From: Paragonimus westermani
Taxonomy: Eukaryota > Platyhelminthes > Trematoda > Plagiorchiida > Troglotrematidae
DNA: 64,000 nt
Direction: 5' to 3'
Assembly (NCBI GenBank): GCA_008508345.1
Contig: QNGE01000295.1
Location: 72,171 to 136,170, forward strand
A program made the translations under genes and the position numbers. Every line of letters begins with the position of its first letter. Position 1 is the first letter of the stretch. This document shows positions 1 to 12,100 of the stretch, piece by piece. The notes under the pieces are model-generated. The model had not been told where the DNA came from. It did no database searches and worked only from the letters and a program-made list of their open reading frames with translations.

Positions 1-244
1 GCAGTGAAAGCCGTAAGGAAGCTGTCTCGCTGATGACGCCTTACTCTCACTTGCAGCTCGGTTGTGTTGTTTGCAAGGTGTAGGCACCTTGATGCTGAAT
101 GTTTGAATAGGGACGTAGTCATTTTCAGTAGTTAGGTCCCATCCCGTCCCCTTCTTTTTCCTTCGCTCTTTCTATATAGGGTTTGCTGTTTCTTCATGGT
201 TGTGTGGCAGTTAAGCATTAGTGTTAACCACTGATGTATTGCTG
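1..244. other. unassigned left edge
   Basis: I see no gene, RNA or repeat here. It lies just downstream of the 3' end of the minus-strand LINE A. A short (GAT)n run at about 249-264 looks like the simple-repeat tail of that LINE. Confidence 0.4.
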
Positions 245-269
245 TCTATGATGATGATGATGAAGTCCA

Positions 270-2054
270 AAAACAGATGCAGTGTCTGAACTACGAAATG
301 AAAAATAGATTGAAACGACGATTACGAGCGGACAAAGAGTCTACAGAGATAATGCTGTCAAACACAGTTCCGAACTTTACATACATGTAATGAGAGAAAT
401 CCGCACCGACACTAAGCCATTGTGTCCAAGGTTCAGTGTGATAGCATGTCCCCTCAAGGCAATATTCGTAGAGGTACTAAGTAAAACTCTGCATTGCTAG
501 TCTCAAATATTATGAAAATAAGCGAAAAATCGCCCCAGAGTCTTCGAACCTCGAGCGAGTACACACTAGGTTCAGTAAACCTTTCTTCATAAGACTTCAC
601 ATGCACTCTTAAGACGGCCTTCGTGGCCCTTCGTTGAACAGCCTCGAGTAGAGTCTTATTCTTTTAGAGATGTGGAAGCTAGATCGCAATGTCACTCACA
701 GGATGAGGTCGAGCAGTTGTTGTAGGGAAGCCCAAAGCATGTGAAGTGGTGCCTGTCAAAAAGTCGCTTGAGAAGTGCCAATGTGCTGCTGGCTTACTTC
801 GCATTAACTTGTGCTCGATGAAGCAGAAAGAGTATTGAATATGAATGTCACTAAGTCAGTCTCAGTGGACATCGGCCGAGGGAAAGTGTACCTAAACCGA
901 CAAGTGGTGCTAGGGTTTGGAGAATGTGCATTACCTTGCACTTCCAGACGTTGAAATCTAAAAGATTGGTCCAAGAACAGGAACACAGTGCTCGAATCGC
1001 TTTGTAGGAGAGCTGAACCCTCAGGAGTTTTGGTGTTACGCCACAGCTTGACATAATCCGCGAATAGCAACAGGGAGGAACAGAATGAGTAGGTTATGTC
1101 GTTTATACGGATGAAACATAAATGCGAGAAGAAAGCCCTCGGGAACTCTACTATCGCTTCAATGGGCGTTGAGGGAACAAGGGTTGATCTAAACACGGTA
1201 ACAGCGCTTGGTGAGGTAGGAGTGTAGTCACCGAAGCGGACTGCCATGAACACCAGCGTTGTGTAACTTGTCGAGTAACATGGTGTGGTTCACTCGATCG
1301 ATCCAAATATACAAAATACACCTTTATGTTTAGGTCAGATGACCGCGTCTGATCATTAGTGACCAACAGGAAACTTGTTGCACATGAGTGCCCTCTAGGA
1401 AAGTTAGGCTGGGCGCTAGGAAAGAAATCCCCCGTGAACAAGTAGTCAAAAAGAACACCATACACAGGCGCTTCTAGCACTTCGGATGCGCTAGTAAAAA
1501 CGGCGATTGGCCTGCAACTGGCGAAAAGATTATAACCCTCATCTTCGAAAAAACCTGCGTGGGTCACTTTCCAACTTGTGGGAAAGGAACCCTGCTCGAG
1601 TGACTTAGTGAACAGCATGTTCACAGGGCTAGCAGGTTGTTTGGCACCTTCAAACAGAAAAAGAGGAGAAATGCCACCCGGTCCAGGGGGCTATCGTTCA
1701 GGTTATGCAGCTTGAATAGTACATCCAACGGAAACGTGTCTACCGTGTATATACTATCAGGAAGGACGTCGGTTGGAACCATGCTCGGCTCTACGAAAGA
1801 TGAAGGGAAGAAGCTATGGTAAAAGTCAGCTAGCACACTGGAAGACTCGGCGTCTTGAGGAAACCGTCAGCTGAGAGACACACGCTGCTGCTTTGTGAGA
1901 CGAAACGGAACAGGTCTATGGGACTGGAGACAGGTCGACTTATGAGCCATTGCTGATAGCTGAAACTGCCTTCCTGAATGAGAGCCATGCATCGATTTCG
2001 AATGCAAGCGTAGGACTCTCGATCAGATACAATCTCAAATTTCTTACAGGGCAT
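270..2054 (-). pseudogene. LINE A reverse transcriptase and C-terminal region, broken
   Basis: Minus-strand frames show RT in order: a linker (about 2054-1640), fingers with FTKSLEQGSFPTSWKV (about 1610), palm pieces with RGHSCATSFLLVTND, and the active-site strand LLFADYVKLW (near 1056). The second catalytic Asp of the usual F/YADD box is Tyr here. After it come NVWKCKVMHI, then LEAVQRRATKAV and YSLEVRRLWGD near 550-650, the typical post-thumb signatures of these elements. Several frameshifts and stops separate these parts. The protein would have made element cDNA at the nicked target; this copy cannot. Confidence 0.8.
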
Positions 2055-2278
2055 CTAAGCCTTCCGTTCAGTGTAGATCAATTTGACTATGCAGCAGTGG
2101 AGTTGACAGGCAGCCTCTAGGGGTTGAACAGTTTTTAGCATCAACAGCTATGTTGAGGGCATTAGATCATCCGCAGACTATCAACAGGACAGGATGAGTC
2201 AGAGCTTTCCCAAGTCAAAGAGGAGAGGTACGACCCGAGACGTTCTGTATATATTTGCCTGAAATTTCTGATGGGTGC

Positions 2279-3000
2279 TCACTTGGCGTACGAGTTCATT
2301 GAGCAAATAAAGTCAAACACGCGAGTGGCGAGATCACCCGATCCCAAGGGGGCTATAATTTTGAGGTTATCAACCATCAAGTCCTCACTAACAAGAATGC
2401 AGTGCAGCCAAGATGGGGCTTGACTAGCTCGGCACTGTATGCAATCACAAACGTGTCCGACCAGGATCAAGGAAACCACCGATTTCAAGAATTTAGCGGT
2501 CACTAAATCACTGGATCTCAAGTGCAAATCAGTAAGGAAATTGCCTTCAGACAAACTAAAGTCTCCCATCACAAGAATATGAGAAAATTCTAATGAAGTC
2601 CTTCTCTCTAACCCGATGATTAGTTCATTTGGAAGACGAAAGGAGATAGAGCACATCAATTAACTGTCCGAGTTAACCAGTTTCAAGGAGCACCAGATGG
2701 GCTCCGGTATTGTAAATAATACAGGGTCTGTAAGCTAGGAAGAGGATTGAAGTGTAAGTGTAATGAGCTGTACCGCCAGCTTTGTTAGTTCTACCGGCAC
2801 GAAATAAAAGTACATTTCTGATCTCCAGCTTGGAGTCTAAATGAAACATAGAACCAAGTTTCAATGATCGCGATAAGGAATAACTGAGTAGTAACAATTC
2901 TTCTAGGTCATTCAACCTATTAGGCAAACTCCGGGCATTAGTACCCAAGCATTCTAAAGAGTTAATAACGAAGTGGTGGGTAGGAGCCGAACTAGACAAA
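2279..3000 (-). pseudogene. LINE A endonuclease (EEP) domain remnant
   Basis: Minus-strand segments match the exonuclease-endonuclease-phosphatase domain that nicks target DNA for LINE insertion. The N-terminal part reads NARSLPNRLNDLEELLL (near 2940), and a later part reads VMGDFSLSEGNFLTDL, corresponding to the conserved GDFN motif with N changed to S. It ends with a VSEDLMVDNL...APLGSGDLAT block, equivalent to the usual SDH motif with H changed to L. Two catalytic positions are therefore altered. The parts lie in different frames, so at least one frameshift separates them. Confidence 0.7.
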
Positions 3001-3013
3001 CAGGATTCCCTGT

Positions 3014-3574
3014 TTACTTGACAGGGGCATGATTTGCCGCTGTCCTTACAGGAGTCGGTTTGAATCCATTTTTTGTTTCCGGTAGACTTAGAGTTTTGCA
3101 TACCTGGAGATCCACTAATGGAATTATAAAACGACCAGTGTGACTCAAGAGATTCGACTTGAGGTTCTCGCGGTCCATTCTCGACCGATCTGGGTGAGGG
3201 ACAAGGTGTCTTCGAAGTCCGAAACGTTCCAAGACATGGGCAACTATATCCCGAGAAGTTACCAAAACTTTTAGAAGTCGTGGGCATACATCTTCCTTGG
3301 TAGATGAAAGAATGATTATGCGGAGGATTATTTGGGCCAGAGTGTTACCCAACACCAGTGCAGAAGCAAGGAATCCCCACTGATTAAGGCCTTGTTGTGG
3401 GACATCATCAGGTAGGTTAAGGACACCTCGGATGATAAAATCCCGTGACCGATCAGTGTAGACGGATTCCCTTTCTAACTGCTCGTCTATGGTGCTCTGC
3501 CTGGAGAATACCAGAATATACAGAAGTGCAAGAGTGTGATCGAAGCTTGTAAGTAGCGAGAAGAATCGACTCAC
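3014..3574 (-). pseudogene. LINE A ORF1-like protein remnant
   Basis: A 186-residue open stretch on the minus strand. Its central part resembles the RNA-binding ORF1 proteins of CR1-type LINEs: a segment starting RSRDFIIRGVLNLP, then RLLKVLVTSRDIVAHVL and a basic PDRSRMDRENLKSNLL stretch, matching the usual order of an RRM-like fold followed by a DRT-x-x-R-type basic motif. In living elements such proteins coat the element RNA and act as nucleic acid chaperones. It lies directly upstream of the endonuclease remnant, as expected. The start is arbitrary because the 5' end is not recognisable. Confidence 0.5.
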
Positions 3575-3599
3575 TCACTGCTGGTCTTTCAATCACAAC

Positions 3600-4058
3600 G
3601 TGAGCGACTTAATGCCTACCGGCATGTTGGGAGCCAACTTCTCTTAATAACCAGGCAATGGAGAACAGACGAGCAAGACCAACGTCTATTTCGAGGCAGA
3701 TGATGTTCCAAAGTTTTCGACCGTGCTCGTCTGAGTTTGAGTGAACTGTCCAGACATCCTGGAGAAAATGTGGGGCGACCCACAGTTTTGCGTGTCATCC
3801 TTGCGTAAAGGTCGTTAACCATCTTTATGTAGTTCTAACTTAAGTACGCTTACCGCCAAGGCGTCGTTGATAGTGAAGGTCTTCACGAAGTACCGAGGCA
3901 CATCGACTTCTCAAGGTAGCGAATATGTTTGGATCACCTCCTGAACCCGGAAATTGTTAATACATCCCGACGTATCGCTTCTTCAGAATAAGTGAGTGGG
4001 TGACAGCATACTTGAAGTGGAGTCCTATTCCATTCAGTGGCTCTCAGTAGTCATGTTT
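3600..4058. other. no recognisable gene
   Basis: Between LINE A and the first SINE candidate I recognise no coding or repeat signature. Short open frames on the minus strand (about 3616-3822) have no domain-like pattern. This could be the decayed 5' UTR of LINE A. Confidence 0.35.
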
Positions 4059-4059
4059 G

Positions 4060-4195
4060 ATAAGAGGCCAATGGCACAGTGGTTAACACGGTCATTCCGT
4101 GAAAGCATGGTCGAAATTCAAATCTAGACTGTGACAAGTGTATGTGCTACTGATGAACTCTATGACGAGTGAAACTCAAATAAAATACTTCCATT
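4060..4195 (+). mobile_element. tRNA-like SINE candidate 1 with hammerhead-like core
   Basis: A perfect match to the pol III A box (TGGCACAGTGG, 4072-4082) is followed 26 nt later by a degraded B box (GGTCGAAATTC, 4109-4119, apparently missing one T). Downstream is a CUGAUGA / stem / GAAA core of the kind found in hammerhead ribozymes (4150-4174). Schistosome SINE-like elements are known to combine a tRNA-like promoter with a hammerhead, so the arrangement is suggestive. The 3' end is not defined and no second copy was found, so mobility is inference. Confidence 0.4.
4150..4174 (+). ncRNA. hammerhead-like catalytic core (incomplete)
   Basis: CTGATGA (4150-4156), a perfect 4-bp helix ACTC/GAGT (4157-4160 with 4167-4170) closed by a 6-nt loop, and GAAA (4171-4174) reproduce the conserved core and helix II of a hammerhead ribozyme. 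I could not find a downstream cleavage triplet with strands pairing to form helices I and III, and the first pair of helix II is A-U rather than the usual G-C. It may be a decayed ribozyme or coincidence. Confidence 0.25.
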
Positions 4196-4234
4196 GGCAG
4201 ATATAATTTAGAAGAGACAGGACTGCGGAAAATC

Positions 4235-4325
4235 AGGACTTTGGCTGGATTCAAACCGGCTACACGGACAACATTCAAAGAAGCGTCAGCTGTTAGACCA
4301 GCCGAACTACGAAGTTACCACGAAG
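4235..4325 (-). mobile_element. tRNA-like SINE candidate 2
   Basis: On the minus strand there is an A box TGGTCTAACAG (complement of 4290-4300), fully matching TRGYNNARNNG. It is followed after 32 nt by a B box GGTTTGAATCC (complement of 4247-4257), one change from GGTTCGAATCC. Box spacing is that of a tRNA. The T arm pairs in four of five positions, but the acceptor strands do not pair, so it is a tRNA-derived promoter and not a tRNA gene. It faces SINE candidate 1 across about 40 bp. Confidence 0.45.
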
Positions 4326-4329
4326 CTCA

Positions 4330-7300
4330 GCAATTCCACAATCGGACCTACTTAACCTGTAACATGCAAGCCGCCGTTTTTACCCTAAATGCCCGTAACA
4401 CTCATGGACAAACTTTTGGGCAACGTAGGGGCACCGCTCTTCCGCAGTGGGGGTTCCGACAACAGTTCTGTAAAAGTAAACAATACAAACCAGCGTGAGC
4501 GGAAAACCCAGTAGGCGATGCACACGACTTACACAAGCTAAAAACCAAAACGGCGCCAACACCATAGCAGCACGCTTTGTTACACAAATCAGATACAACC
4601 CGTGCGCGTTCGCTGGTTTCAACTGCACGTTACAAACCCCTCATCCCCAACTTGACCTTCACAAACCTTCCGCCCTTGTCTTACGATTGGCTGAATCGAT
4701 CTGTCCTTCCATCCATCTGTACTTTATCACCTTAAGTAGAATTCCCTAAAACAAATTAGAATCAGTACGTACGCAGAAACTGATCCGCCATGTCATTATT
4801 GGTTTGAGAGAAAATATACTTTCAGCTTAGAGTCGAGGTGTTCCGCATTCTTTCATGGTTTTGGGTCTCGATATTAACTGCGCTACCCTGCCAGGAAGCC
4901 CTTGAAGATACTGAGGTGATCGATGGAAATTGCTGGACAGTGTGTTCCGAGACCCTGTGAGGTTGGTGACTCGTGAAATCACCCTAAAATCGAACTTCAG
5001 GTAATTCTGTCGGAATGTCGATTTGCCATATCGTTAACCTTTTTGCATTTTTTCTGATGAGGCGGTCCAGAAGTTGGTCATCCCTTAGAGACTTTGCTGC
5101 TTAAATATGTATTGCCGTGATCCTATGAAAGAAAACTTAACTGGCTTCACAAAGTCGCGTTGAAAGTGTCGCATCAAATTGAATTGGCGTCCCTTCAATT
5201 GAACGATATGTTCGGCCCATGACTCAATGTATCGGTGGGTACATCTGTAGTGGATCCAAGTGCCATGCACAGCTTAGGAATGAGCACGAAGCGAGCGGTG
5301 ATGAAAGTAAGAGGGAGTGGCCCACAACGAACCATGAAGGGGCGTAGTTTTAGAGTTCTACCACACACTTCGCAGGCACGTTCGGTGGATTTAATCCGTC
5401 TTGCTTCTTCAAAGAGATTTCAAGCCCGATATGGAAGTAAAAACCAAGACAGAAGAAGCAGGGAATGCGCTGAGATAAGTGGCAGATGCCGCCAGCTTCC
5501 AAAGACCTGGAACCCAGTACACGTGAGAAACGGAGCGAAGAGGAAAAGAGAGGCTCAAAATCTCGTGGAGCATGTGTAGATTTGACTTTACTTTTTGAAG
5601 TGTGCATGCATACCTATGAGGGGTAAGATGGTGTGAAACAATATGAACCACGAATTACAAAGTGTTGTACGGAAGTTATGTATGCAGCATGAACTAAAAA
5701 TCGAATCATGCTTGTTGGGCGGAATGAGCGAAAAATATACGGAGGCATGCGTTTCCACTGTTGAATTCAGCCGACGTAGCGTCCCGGGAAATATCACAAG
5801 CCTTCAGCAAGCTGTCAAACTCCGGTTGCGGGGTTCCATCCATCTGCTGAATCCGGAAAAACTACGGTCGAAATGCCAACTTTTCCGTGTTTTTTTAAAG
5901 ATCATGAAAAAGCCACGATTTCGAACGTATTTCCGTCGCGACCAAGGAATCTGAGTTCAGTTTTATGCTGCAGCAATTGGTACCATGATACTCTAGTTGG
6001 ACTAAGTTGCTGCGGGTCGTGGCTTGGTTATCATGCTGTTAGGCTTTTATCTGTGGAGAAGGGCGCTGGACGAAGTGAATCAGAGTAGGACCCATCCGTG
6101 AGTCGGAAGCCAATGCTTCTTGTCTCGAAACAGTAAAGTTATTTCAGAGGCGTGACTTTTTCAGGAAACTGAAGGTCCTCAATTCCTCCTCCATAAACCC
6201 CTGTAGGCCGAATGGACTTGAAAGGTTGCTGCCAACCGTGACAGATGGAGTCCTGTATCTCGGCAGTGGAGTCCGACCAGAGAACGAGGACAGTGCGAAC
6301 CTGTTTATCACGGCCGTCACTACGTTGCCATAGGCCTTTCGCTTTACCACTATCACGAACTCGAGGGGCACATGAGTACCTCGCACGCACTTAACAACAT
6401 CAGAAGACAGTTTTGTGTTTTGAAGGGCATGGCTGCGACAAACGATTGATATGGGGATGTTATCATTTTGAGAGCGTTCACATCGGGCACTATAACTAGG
6501 TGACGACAGTGATGGGGTTGCCAACGGACGGTTGCTCATTCAGGTATTGCGGAGTGGACTTATTCTGCAGGTTCAAGGTAGATAAGGGAAGAAAAGGCAG
6601 TTGTCTAGTTCGCCGGTATGTTGTTTCAGGGCTGAGACGAGTTGGTTTCACTGTTCTCGATAAATACCGAAACGCACATTCCAGGGGAAACGTACAAATA
6701 ATCCAGTGTAGTAGTTGTGTTGCAAGGAAAGAAACGGCTGTACTTAAAATTTGACATTTTGACATTTTGTTTGATAAAATCGCCATGTTGGTCTTTCTAA
6801 TCGGTTCTGCGTTGCGAAAATGCTCTCAATGGAAGTTTCATAGTGGAATACGTGCTTCCTTTGCTGCGGAAACGTTTAATTTCTGGTGGTTTCGGGGATG
6901 TACATGAATTTGTAATTCCCGGCCGCATTCATTTTGCATCACGTTTCATACTGAACATCAAATTAAATTCCAATGAAGGCTATGCCACTACTTTTGTGGG
7001 TTAGTTATTTATCTTAGTCACATGTTCATTAGGTTTTCTTTCCAATGTTTCAGTTAGAGACCGGTCTATGGAATGTCATCCTTAAAAGCGATTGTACCCG
7101 ACGCCATCACGTGGCTGTAGTGTCTGCCGTCCACAAGGGACGATGCGAACATGTGTAGTATGTCCCATTCTACCATTGACAACCTACGTACTATGTTTGA
7201 GTGTGGATTATCGTTTTTACACAGATCACTGTTCACTTTCTTGACGGCTAGCGACCCGGTGTTATGCGAACTATTTCTCCGACGGTGACGTTGATTCTCG

Positions 7301-7828
7301 TTTGTACCATGTCGGCTGAAACAGCTCAGACTTTGTATCTCGTATACTTATGATTGTAATGGTCGTTGATCCACATCTACGGCGGCCACACACCTCGCTG
7401 ATGGTCATCAGTATGAACTTTAATAATTTGTTGCAATGTTAATGCGTCCACGAATATTTGTCACTCGAAGTTGTATTCATCAGAACTTCACTTCCGGAAG
7501 TTAAACATAATGTATCTCGAGTGGCTCAACTACAAGTTCATTCTCAGTTCACTCGCGTGCTATTTAGTAATGTTGTTCGTAGATTGATTCAACTGGGTGG
7601 TGCAGTTACTGGTTTGGGTGCACACTGCACACTGTCGACGGTTCAGCCGATGAAACAGATAAGGTGGCGGTATATGGAGATAAAATTGTGGCATGCAGAT
7701 TTACATAACCAGAGCATGATTACTGCCCGGACGTTTTTTCATATTAAGACCCCGGAGTGACGCCGATTGGTCATGGCTAGAACGGCTACCGGTGGTGTTA
7801 CTGAGACACTAGGTGCGTCAGTCCTTTG
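4330..7828. other. 3.5 kb without recognisable gene
   Basis: Only short open frames without domain-like patterns are present on either strand (longest about 131 residues, minus, 6144-6539). I see no conserved motif, simple repeat or LTR. A decayed unrecognised element or plain intergenic DNA are both possible. Confidence 0.4.
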
Positions 7829-7829
7829 T

Positions 7830-8445
7830 TAGAGAAAATGATGACGATTGTAGAAATCGTGGTTCCCAACCCTGACTGCGCATTGAGGGAGTTTCTGGGT
7901 CGAGCGAAGTACCACAGTCGGTTCGTGGAAAAATTCCACTCCATAACGTAACCGGTGTGCGAACTCCTTGGGAAGAACAGAAAATATGAACGGACTGACA
8001 ACGCCCAGAGAACGTTCACGTGGGTGCATCGGGAAATAAACGAACAACAACCAGTGCTAAAACTTCCGAACACAAAGCAGGCCTTCGTCTTGGTAACAGA
8101 TGCCAGTGGCCTCGGCGTTGGGGCAGTAAATGAGCAGTGTGACTACTGACCAAATGTGCAAACAAAGTCTTGACCTTAGCTGAGCCAAAGCGTTCAGCCA
8201 TCAAAAAGGAACGTCTGGCAATTGCTTGGGCGCCGCACAAGTGGAGGGCATACTTGTTGATTCTGTAATTTCACGAAGAGACGGATTACACGCTACAAGA
8301 TTGGCCAAGGTTGCGGAGAAACCAAGAGACAAATCAGCCCGATGAGCACTGCGTTTGCAGGGATATAATTTCACCATCAGTCACACGCCCGGTTCTGACA
8401 GTTGCGTCGCTGATTTCCCTTCTCAATCGTAGGTAGACGACGAAC
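7830..8445 (+). pseudogene. Ty3/gypsy RT thumb and RNase H fragment
   Basis: Plus-strand frames give LREFLGRAKYHSRFVEKF (near 7885), then ELLGKNRKYERT and LVTDASGLGVGAV (near 8093-8128): the RT connection followed by the first RNase H motif with its catalytic Asp. Further on are KERLAIAWAPHKWRAYL (near 8200-8255), a TD with a following L-W pair, and SVTRPVLTVASLIS in place of the usual H-x-PG-x-DNxVAD segment, out of frame. The piece is cut off at both ends, with no LTR, protease or integrase. A stop at 8147-8149 and frameshifts make it dead. It differs in sequence from the gypsy element at 24.8-29.2 kb. Confidence 0.75.
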
Positions 8446-9054
8446 TTCCCAAAGTGGTTTTTTGGGTCAACGGCTTAGTATGGACAAAAGGTCCGCAAAC
8501 ACTACTGGTCTACATCATCCGAACAAGGTCCACTGGAGTGCGATTGACAATCTAAGAAGCGAAGAAGATTTAAGTCGAGTTGTTGAATCGTTGCAGGTTA
8601 CAAACTGGCATAACTTACCCGAGGGCACTGTCATTTTTGTTGTGGTCAGATGACCATGTGCACCTCAGTTGTTAGATGCTATTCGCGGAATGCCGGCAAC
8701 CTCCGTCGGCAACCAAGGCGTTATCACATTGCATTCGGCCGCACACCATGACATCGCTGCCGCCCAGCCAAATTGTTTCTGATCACTTTCGAGGGTGATC
8801 CTACGCCTTCTCATTGTCGACTCGACTTTTAGATTCAGAATAACTCTTGCTTGATACTCGCTGATCTCGTCCTTACCCTGTCCTCCTCATGGCTCTCCGC
8901 CATACGGTATTTGCACTCCGATTATCGGCGAGTGGTAGGAGGTTTGGCTTATCCTACAACCAGGTCGCAGCTGTTTCATTTCCATAAACTTCCTGCGGGC
9001 TTCTTCCGAAAACAAGTAATAGACTCGAGGTTGGTTCTTGTTTGAGCTTGTCAA
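8446..9054. other. no recognisable gene
   Basis: This follows the gypsy fragment. A 63-residue plus frame at 8462-8653 might be the decayed RNase H-integrase spacer of that element, but no integrase zinc motif is visible. Confidence 0.3.
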
Positions 9055-9145
9055 TAGTGCGCATACTTTCCAATGCTGGGGCCAGAACCCCAGGCGAGCT
9101 CTCATGACTGAAACATACTGGCCACTATGCCACTGCCTCCACATT
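9055..9145 (-). mobile_element. tRNA-like SINE candidate 3
   Basis: Minus-strand A box TGGCATAGTGG (complement of 9122-9132) is a perfect consensus match. A degraded B box GGTTCTGGCCC (complement of 9079-9089) follows at about 32 nt. The A box differs by one base from that of the candidate at 4072, so the two may share a tRNA ancestor, although the remaining sequence is not clearly alike. No A tail or target duplication is visible. Confidence 0.35.
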
Positions 9146-12100
9146 AGGCATGGCTGTAACGTCAAATCTGAACGGTCAACCACAATTGCTGGCGACTTAT
9201 ACTAAGATTTTCCCACCATATAATTCGGGAAAATGGTAGGTGTTCTGTTCATTCTAATCAACGACTACATGGACAAGACTTCTTTCCAAACTGAATTTAC
9301 AAAATCCATGGATTTGTTGAGAGGCATTTTAATTTCTGGCATGAAATAGAGAATCTCAGATGATCACGCCTACTGAGATTCATTAACGGCTGGTCGCAGC
9401 TGTCTCTGTAGCAAGGATAGGCGCAAGTGATGTGCTCTAACAAAAACAAAACTGGAGTTCGGTGCTTATCTTCCAGTGAGGTTGACTGGAAAGTCTATGG
9501 GAACACGACACTTATGACCAATGTTGAGTGATACACAAGCTATATTACTTATCTCTTGTTAGCTTGGCTCCGGTACGACAATTGACCATTACACATGTTG
9601 CCTAGTGTGGACGGCCAACGTGAGGATTTAGCCGCATATAGCTGGACGTGCCGGTAAGCCGTCAAGCTACCTGCCAAACAAGATTCCGTACCTTATCTGT
9701 TGCCTGAGATGTATCGTTGAGGATCTACTTGGAATTTGTTGGACGTCTTGGTGAGGCGTCTGACATGGGCTTGGTCAGTGATTATTTCTGTCGGTGGAAG
9801 CTATACAGCGTCCCAAATAGTAACAATGTACGATGGCTGTCAACTTTGGTTCACTGATGTGTACAACTCTCCGTGTATTTCATGTGCAAAATGAATGGGA
9901 AGACCATCGTAACCCTTGCAAAAAGGATGTAGTTCTACACTCGCCAAAAGTTACTTTCAGTCCCGTCGACCCCAAATTATCGCTGACTGATGGAACCAAT
10001 AATGTGCCTTCATTTGGAATATACCTCCTGGTTGCCGCAGATTACTGATGGAGGCCGCGGGGTGCTTCTGTGAGTACATTCGGTCCGAGTTTAAGGCTAC
10101 ATTGAGACAGCTGACACTAAATCGCACGCAGAGTGGCGCGCCTTGAATCTGCAGGGAAAGTATTGAGATAGTGATAACCCGGAGCGTGTCTCATCGATCG
10201 GGCAAACAAGTGTTATGTGAGAATTCCTGAATTTCACACAAAGTAGCTGATAAGTGGAAAAGTAAAATACTCTTCGAGTGTGATTGTAGCATGTCTCGAT
10301 GGACCAGGGTACGGATTCTCACCTGAAGGACCTTTCTAATCTCTTTACCTCCGGAAACCTTATCAATCCAAACGAGTCAGATATCGCGTGCTGAGTGTTG
10401 GGGCGGCCACCAGAATTTTTTCACGCAAATCACATTTGTGCGTTTGGGAGAAATATGTCCAGACCCTGCAGTTACCATGACCTTTGTCAATCCATTTTTC
10501 GAAACCAGATATCGTTTTGGGACAGAGCTGCACCCTCATTAGATGTGTCTGCGCGTCAAGGTAGCTGTTTGCGTTAGGTTTCTGATGATTGTTGTGTTTA
10601 CAGGAAGTTGATGACCACGTCCCCAGTCCTATTTTATTCCTCTCTCATTAGTTCTTCAGTATAAATTGAAATTCTTCCTAATAATAGTTACTAGGCTTCC
10701 TTGCGAAAACCAGTCACGTTACCAGCGTGACAAATAACTTCTCCCGCAAACGACAATGTTGATGTATTATTAAACCTTGAAAGCGCTTACCAGTGGAAGG
10801 TTGGTCCTGTGTACTTTCCTATTTGCTCTCCATTATCGGTCCTTTATTTATAAGGATTACGGTTTTATTCACGTTTGAAAGCTTCGCCGTAATGCGACTG
10901 TTGCATCTGATTATATTTACGTGGACCGTTAACTTCGGAACTTGTGTATTTGGTATAGTTACCTACTTCTATTTAGTTCATCATAATGTTCTTGAACTGA
11001 CACTTTAATAATGAGAAAATCACCAGCGAGACCGTCCCACACTTTGAGTCCGAGTCGGTTGTTTGACGGCTCAGAATTTATAGACACTTATTGCTCACAG
11101 ACGTGACTATCCTGGATCCAGCCTATTGGTAGACGTTACTAGTTGGCTAAGCGTTGTTCGGACAACTTCTAGACGTCTGGGATCAGCAGTGCTCATTTAT
11201 CCGCGTTGGCGGGAATTAAGTCTCCGAAAATTAAGTGCTGATCCTCAGGTGACCCACATTGCTGGGGACTCCAAAATATCTTCATACGTTTCACTGTTCC
11301 TGCCTCAGTTCACCCATCGTCTTCACCTTTTTTCTAAGGGTTCCATCAATCTTCACACAGACATGTCTGGGGAGGATAAGTTCTGTGTTGTTTCATAGGA
11401 TTGTGGCATGCTTCGGGCCCCTAGAGCTAGGCAACGACCATGCTCAGGTATAGCTTTAGGGACAGCGGCAGCCCCACCAAGGAACACAGACTGTGTAGTC
11501 AAATTTCGTAACCTTGCCCCAGTCATAACTCAACGTTCATTTGAGCGACATTTAGTGATGGACGGCAGCCACGCTGAAGGAGAACTGTGTCCAAGATAAC
11601 AGGAGCAATGGTTTAGGAAGGCACAACTAGAATTTTTCGAAGGCGTTGAATAAAGTGTTTGTGTTTAGTAAGACTGGGGAGCCATCTGGAAGGATGGATG
11701 TAAATGTTCTGCTGTCTGGCTCCTTGAATGCTAGTCGCAGACCGTGATCCCTTCAGTTATTGTGGGCGGAAAATTACTTCACCGTATATTCCAGTTCATT
11801 ATCTTGGTACATGGTGCAGAAATTAAAATCGCCGAAGTCTGTGTCATGAACTTACATTTGTTTGTTTTAACTGGCTGTTGACTGAAAACGACCTTATCGT
11901 GTGTTATACTTGAAAATAGTTATTGCCACCGTTATGGTTGCTTGCGTGTGGCAGTGGTAATATATGGTCGCCAAAATGAAGAATGTCCAGATATGCGATG
12001 ATGCGGACATTATTTATCACATCGAGATACATTTTGTATTCAGAAAATGGATTACATTACGGCCTTCATGGTAATATTTGAGAATAATGAATTCCTCCCT

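Larger units (their letters stand above)
245..3600 (-). mobile_element. LINE A, degraded CR1-like non-LTR retrotransposon
   Basis: Read on the minus strand, this holds the normal order of a two-ORF LINE: an ORF1-like segment (about 3574-3014), an apurinic-type endonuclease (about 2990-2279), a reverse transcriptase (about 2054-800), a C-terminal region (about 800-270), and a short (ATC)n simple repeat at the 3' end. Frames change repeatedly and stops are frequent, so it is dead. Length (about 3.35 kb) is near full for the coding part, but I cannot see a 5' UTR or a target-site duplication. The CR1-like assignment is inferred from RT motifs and the simple-repeat tail. Confidence 0.8.

Noticed and set aside
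4150..4195. Complete active hammerhead ribozyme
   Set aside because: No downstream strand pairs with the GTGCTA before CUGAUGA, and no GAG-U-H or similar cleavage triplet closes helix III. Only the core and helix II are present.
4235..9145. Genuine tRNA genes at 4235-4325 and 9055-9145
   Set aside because: A and B boxes are present but the acceptor strands do not pair and the 9-kb unit has a damaged B box.
10793..11008. Small membrane protein gene
   Set aside because: The hydrophobic character follows from T-rich sequence. There is no homologue, splice context or conserved start to support it.
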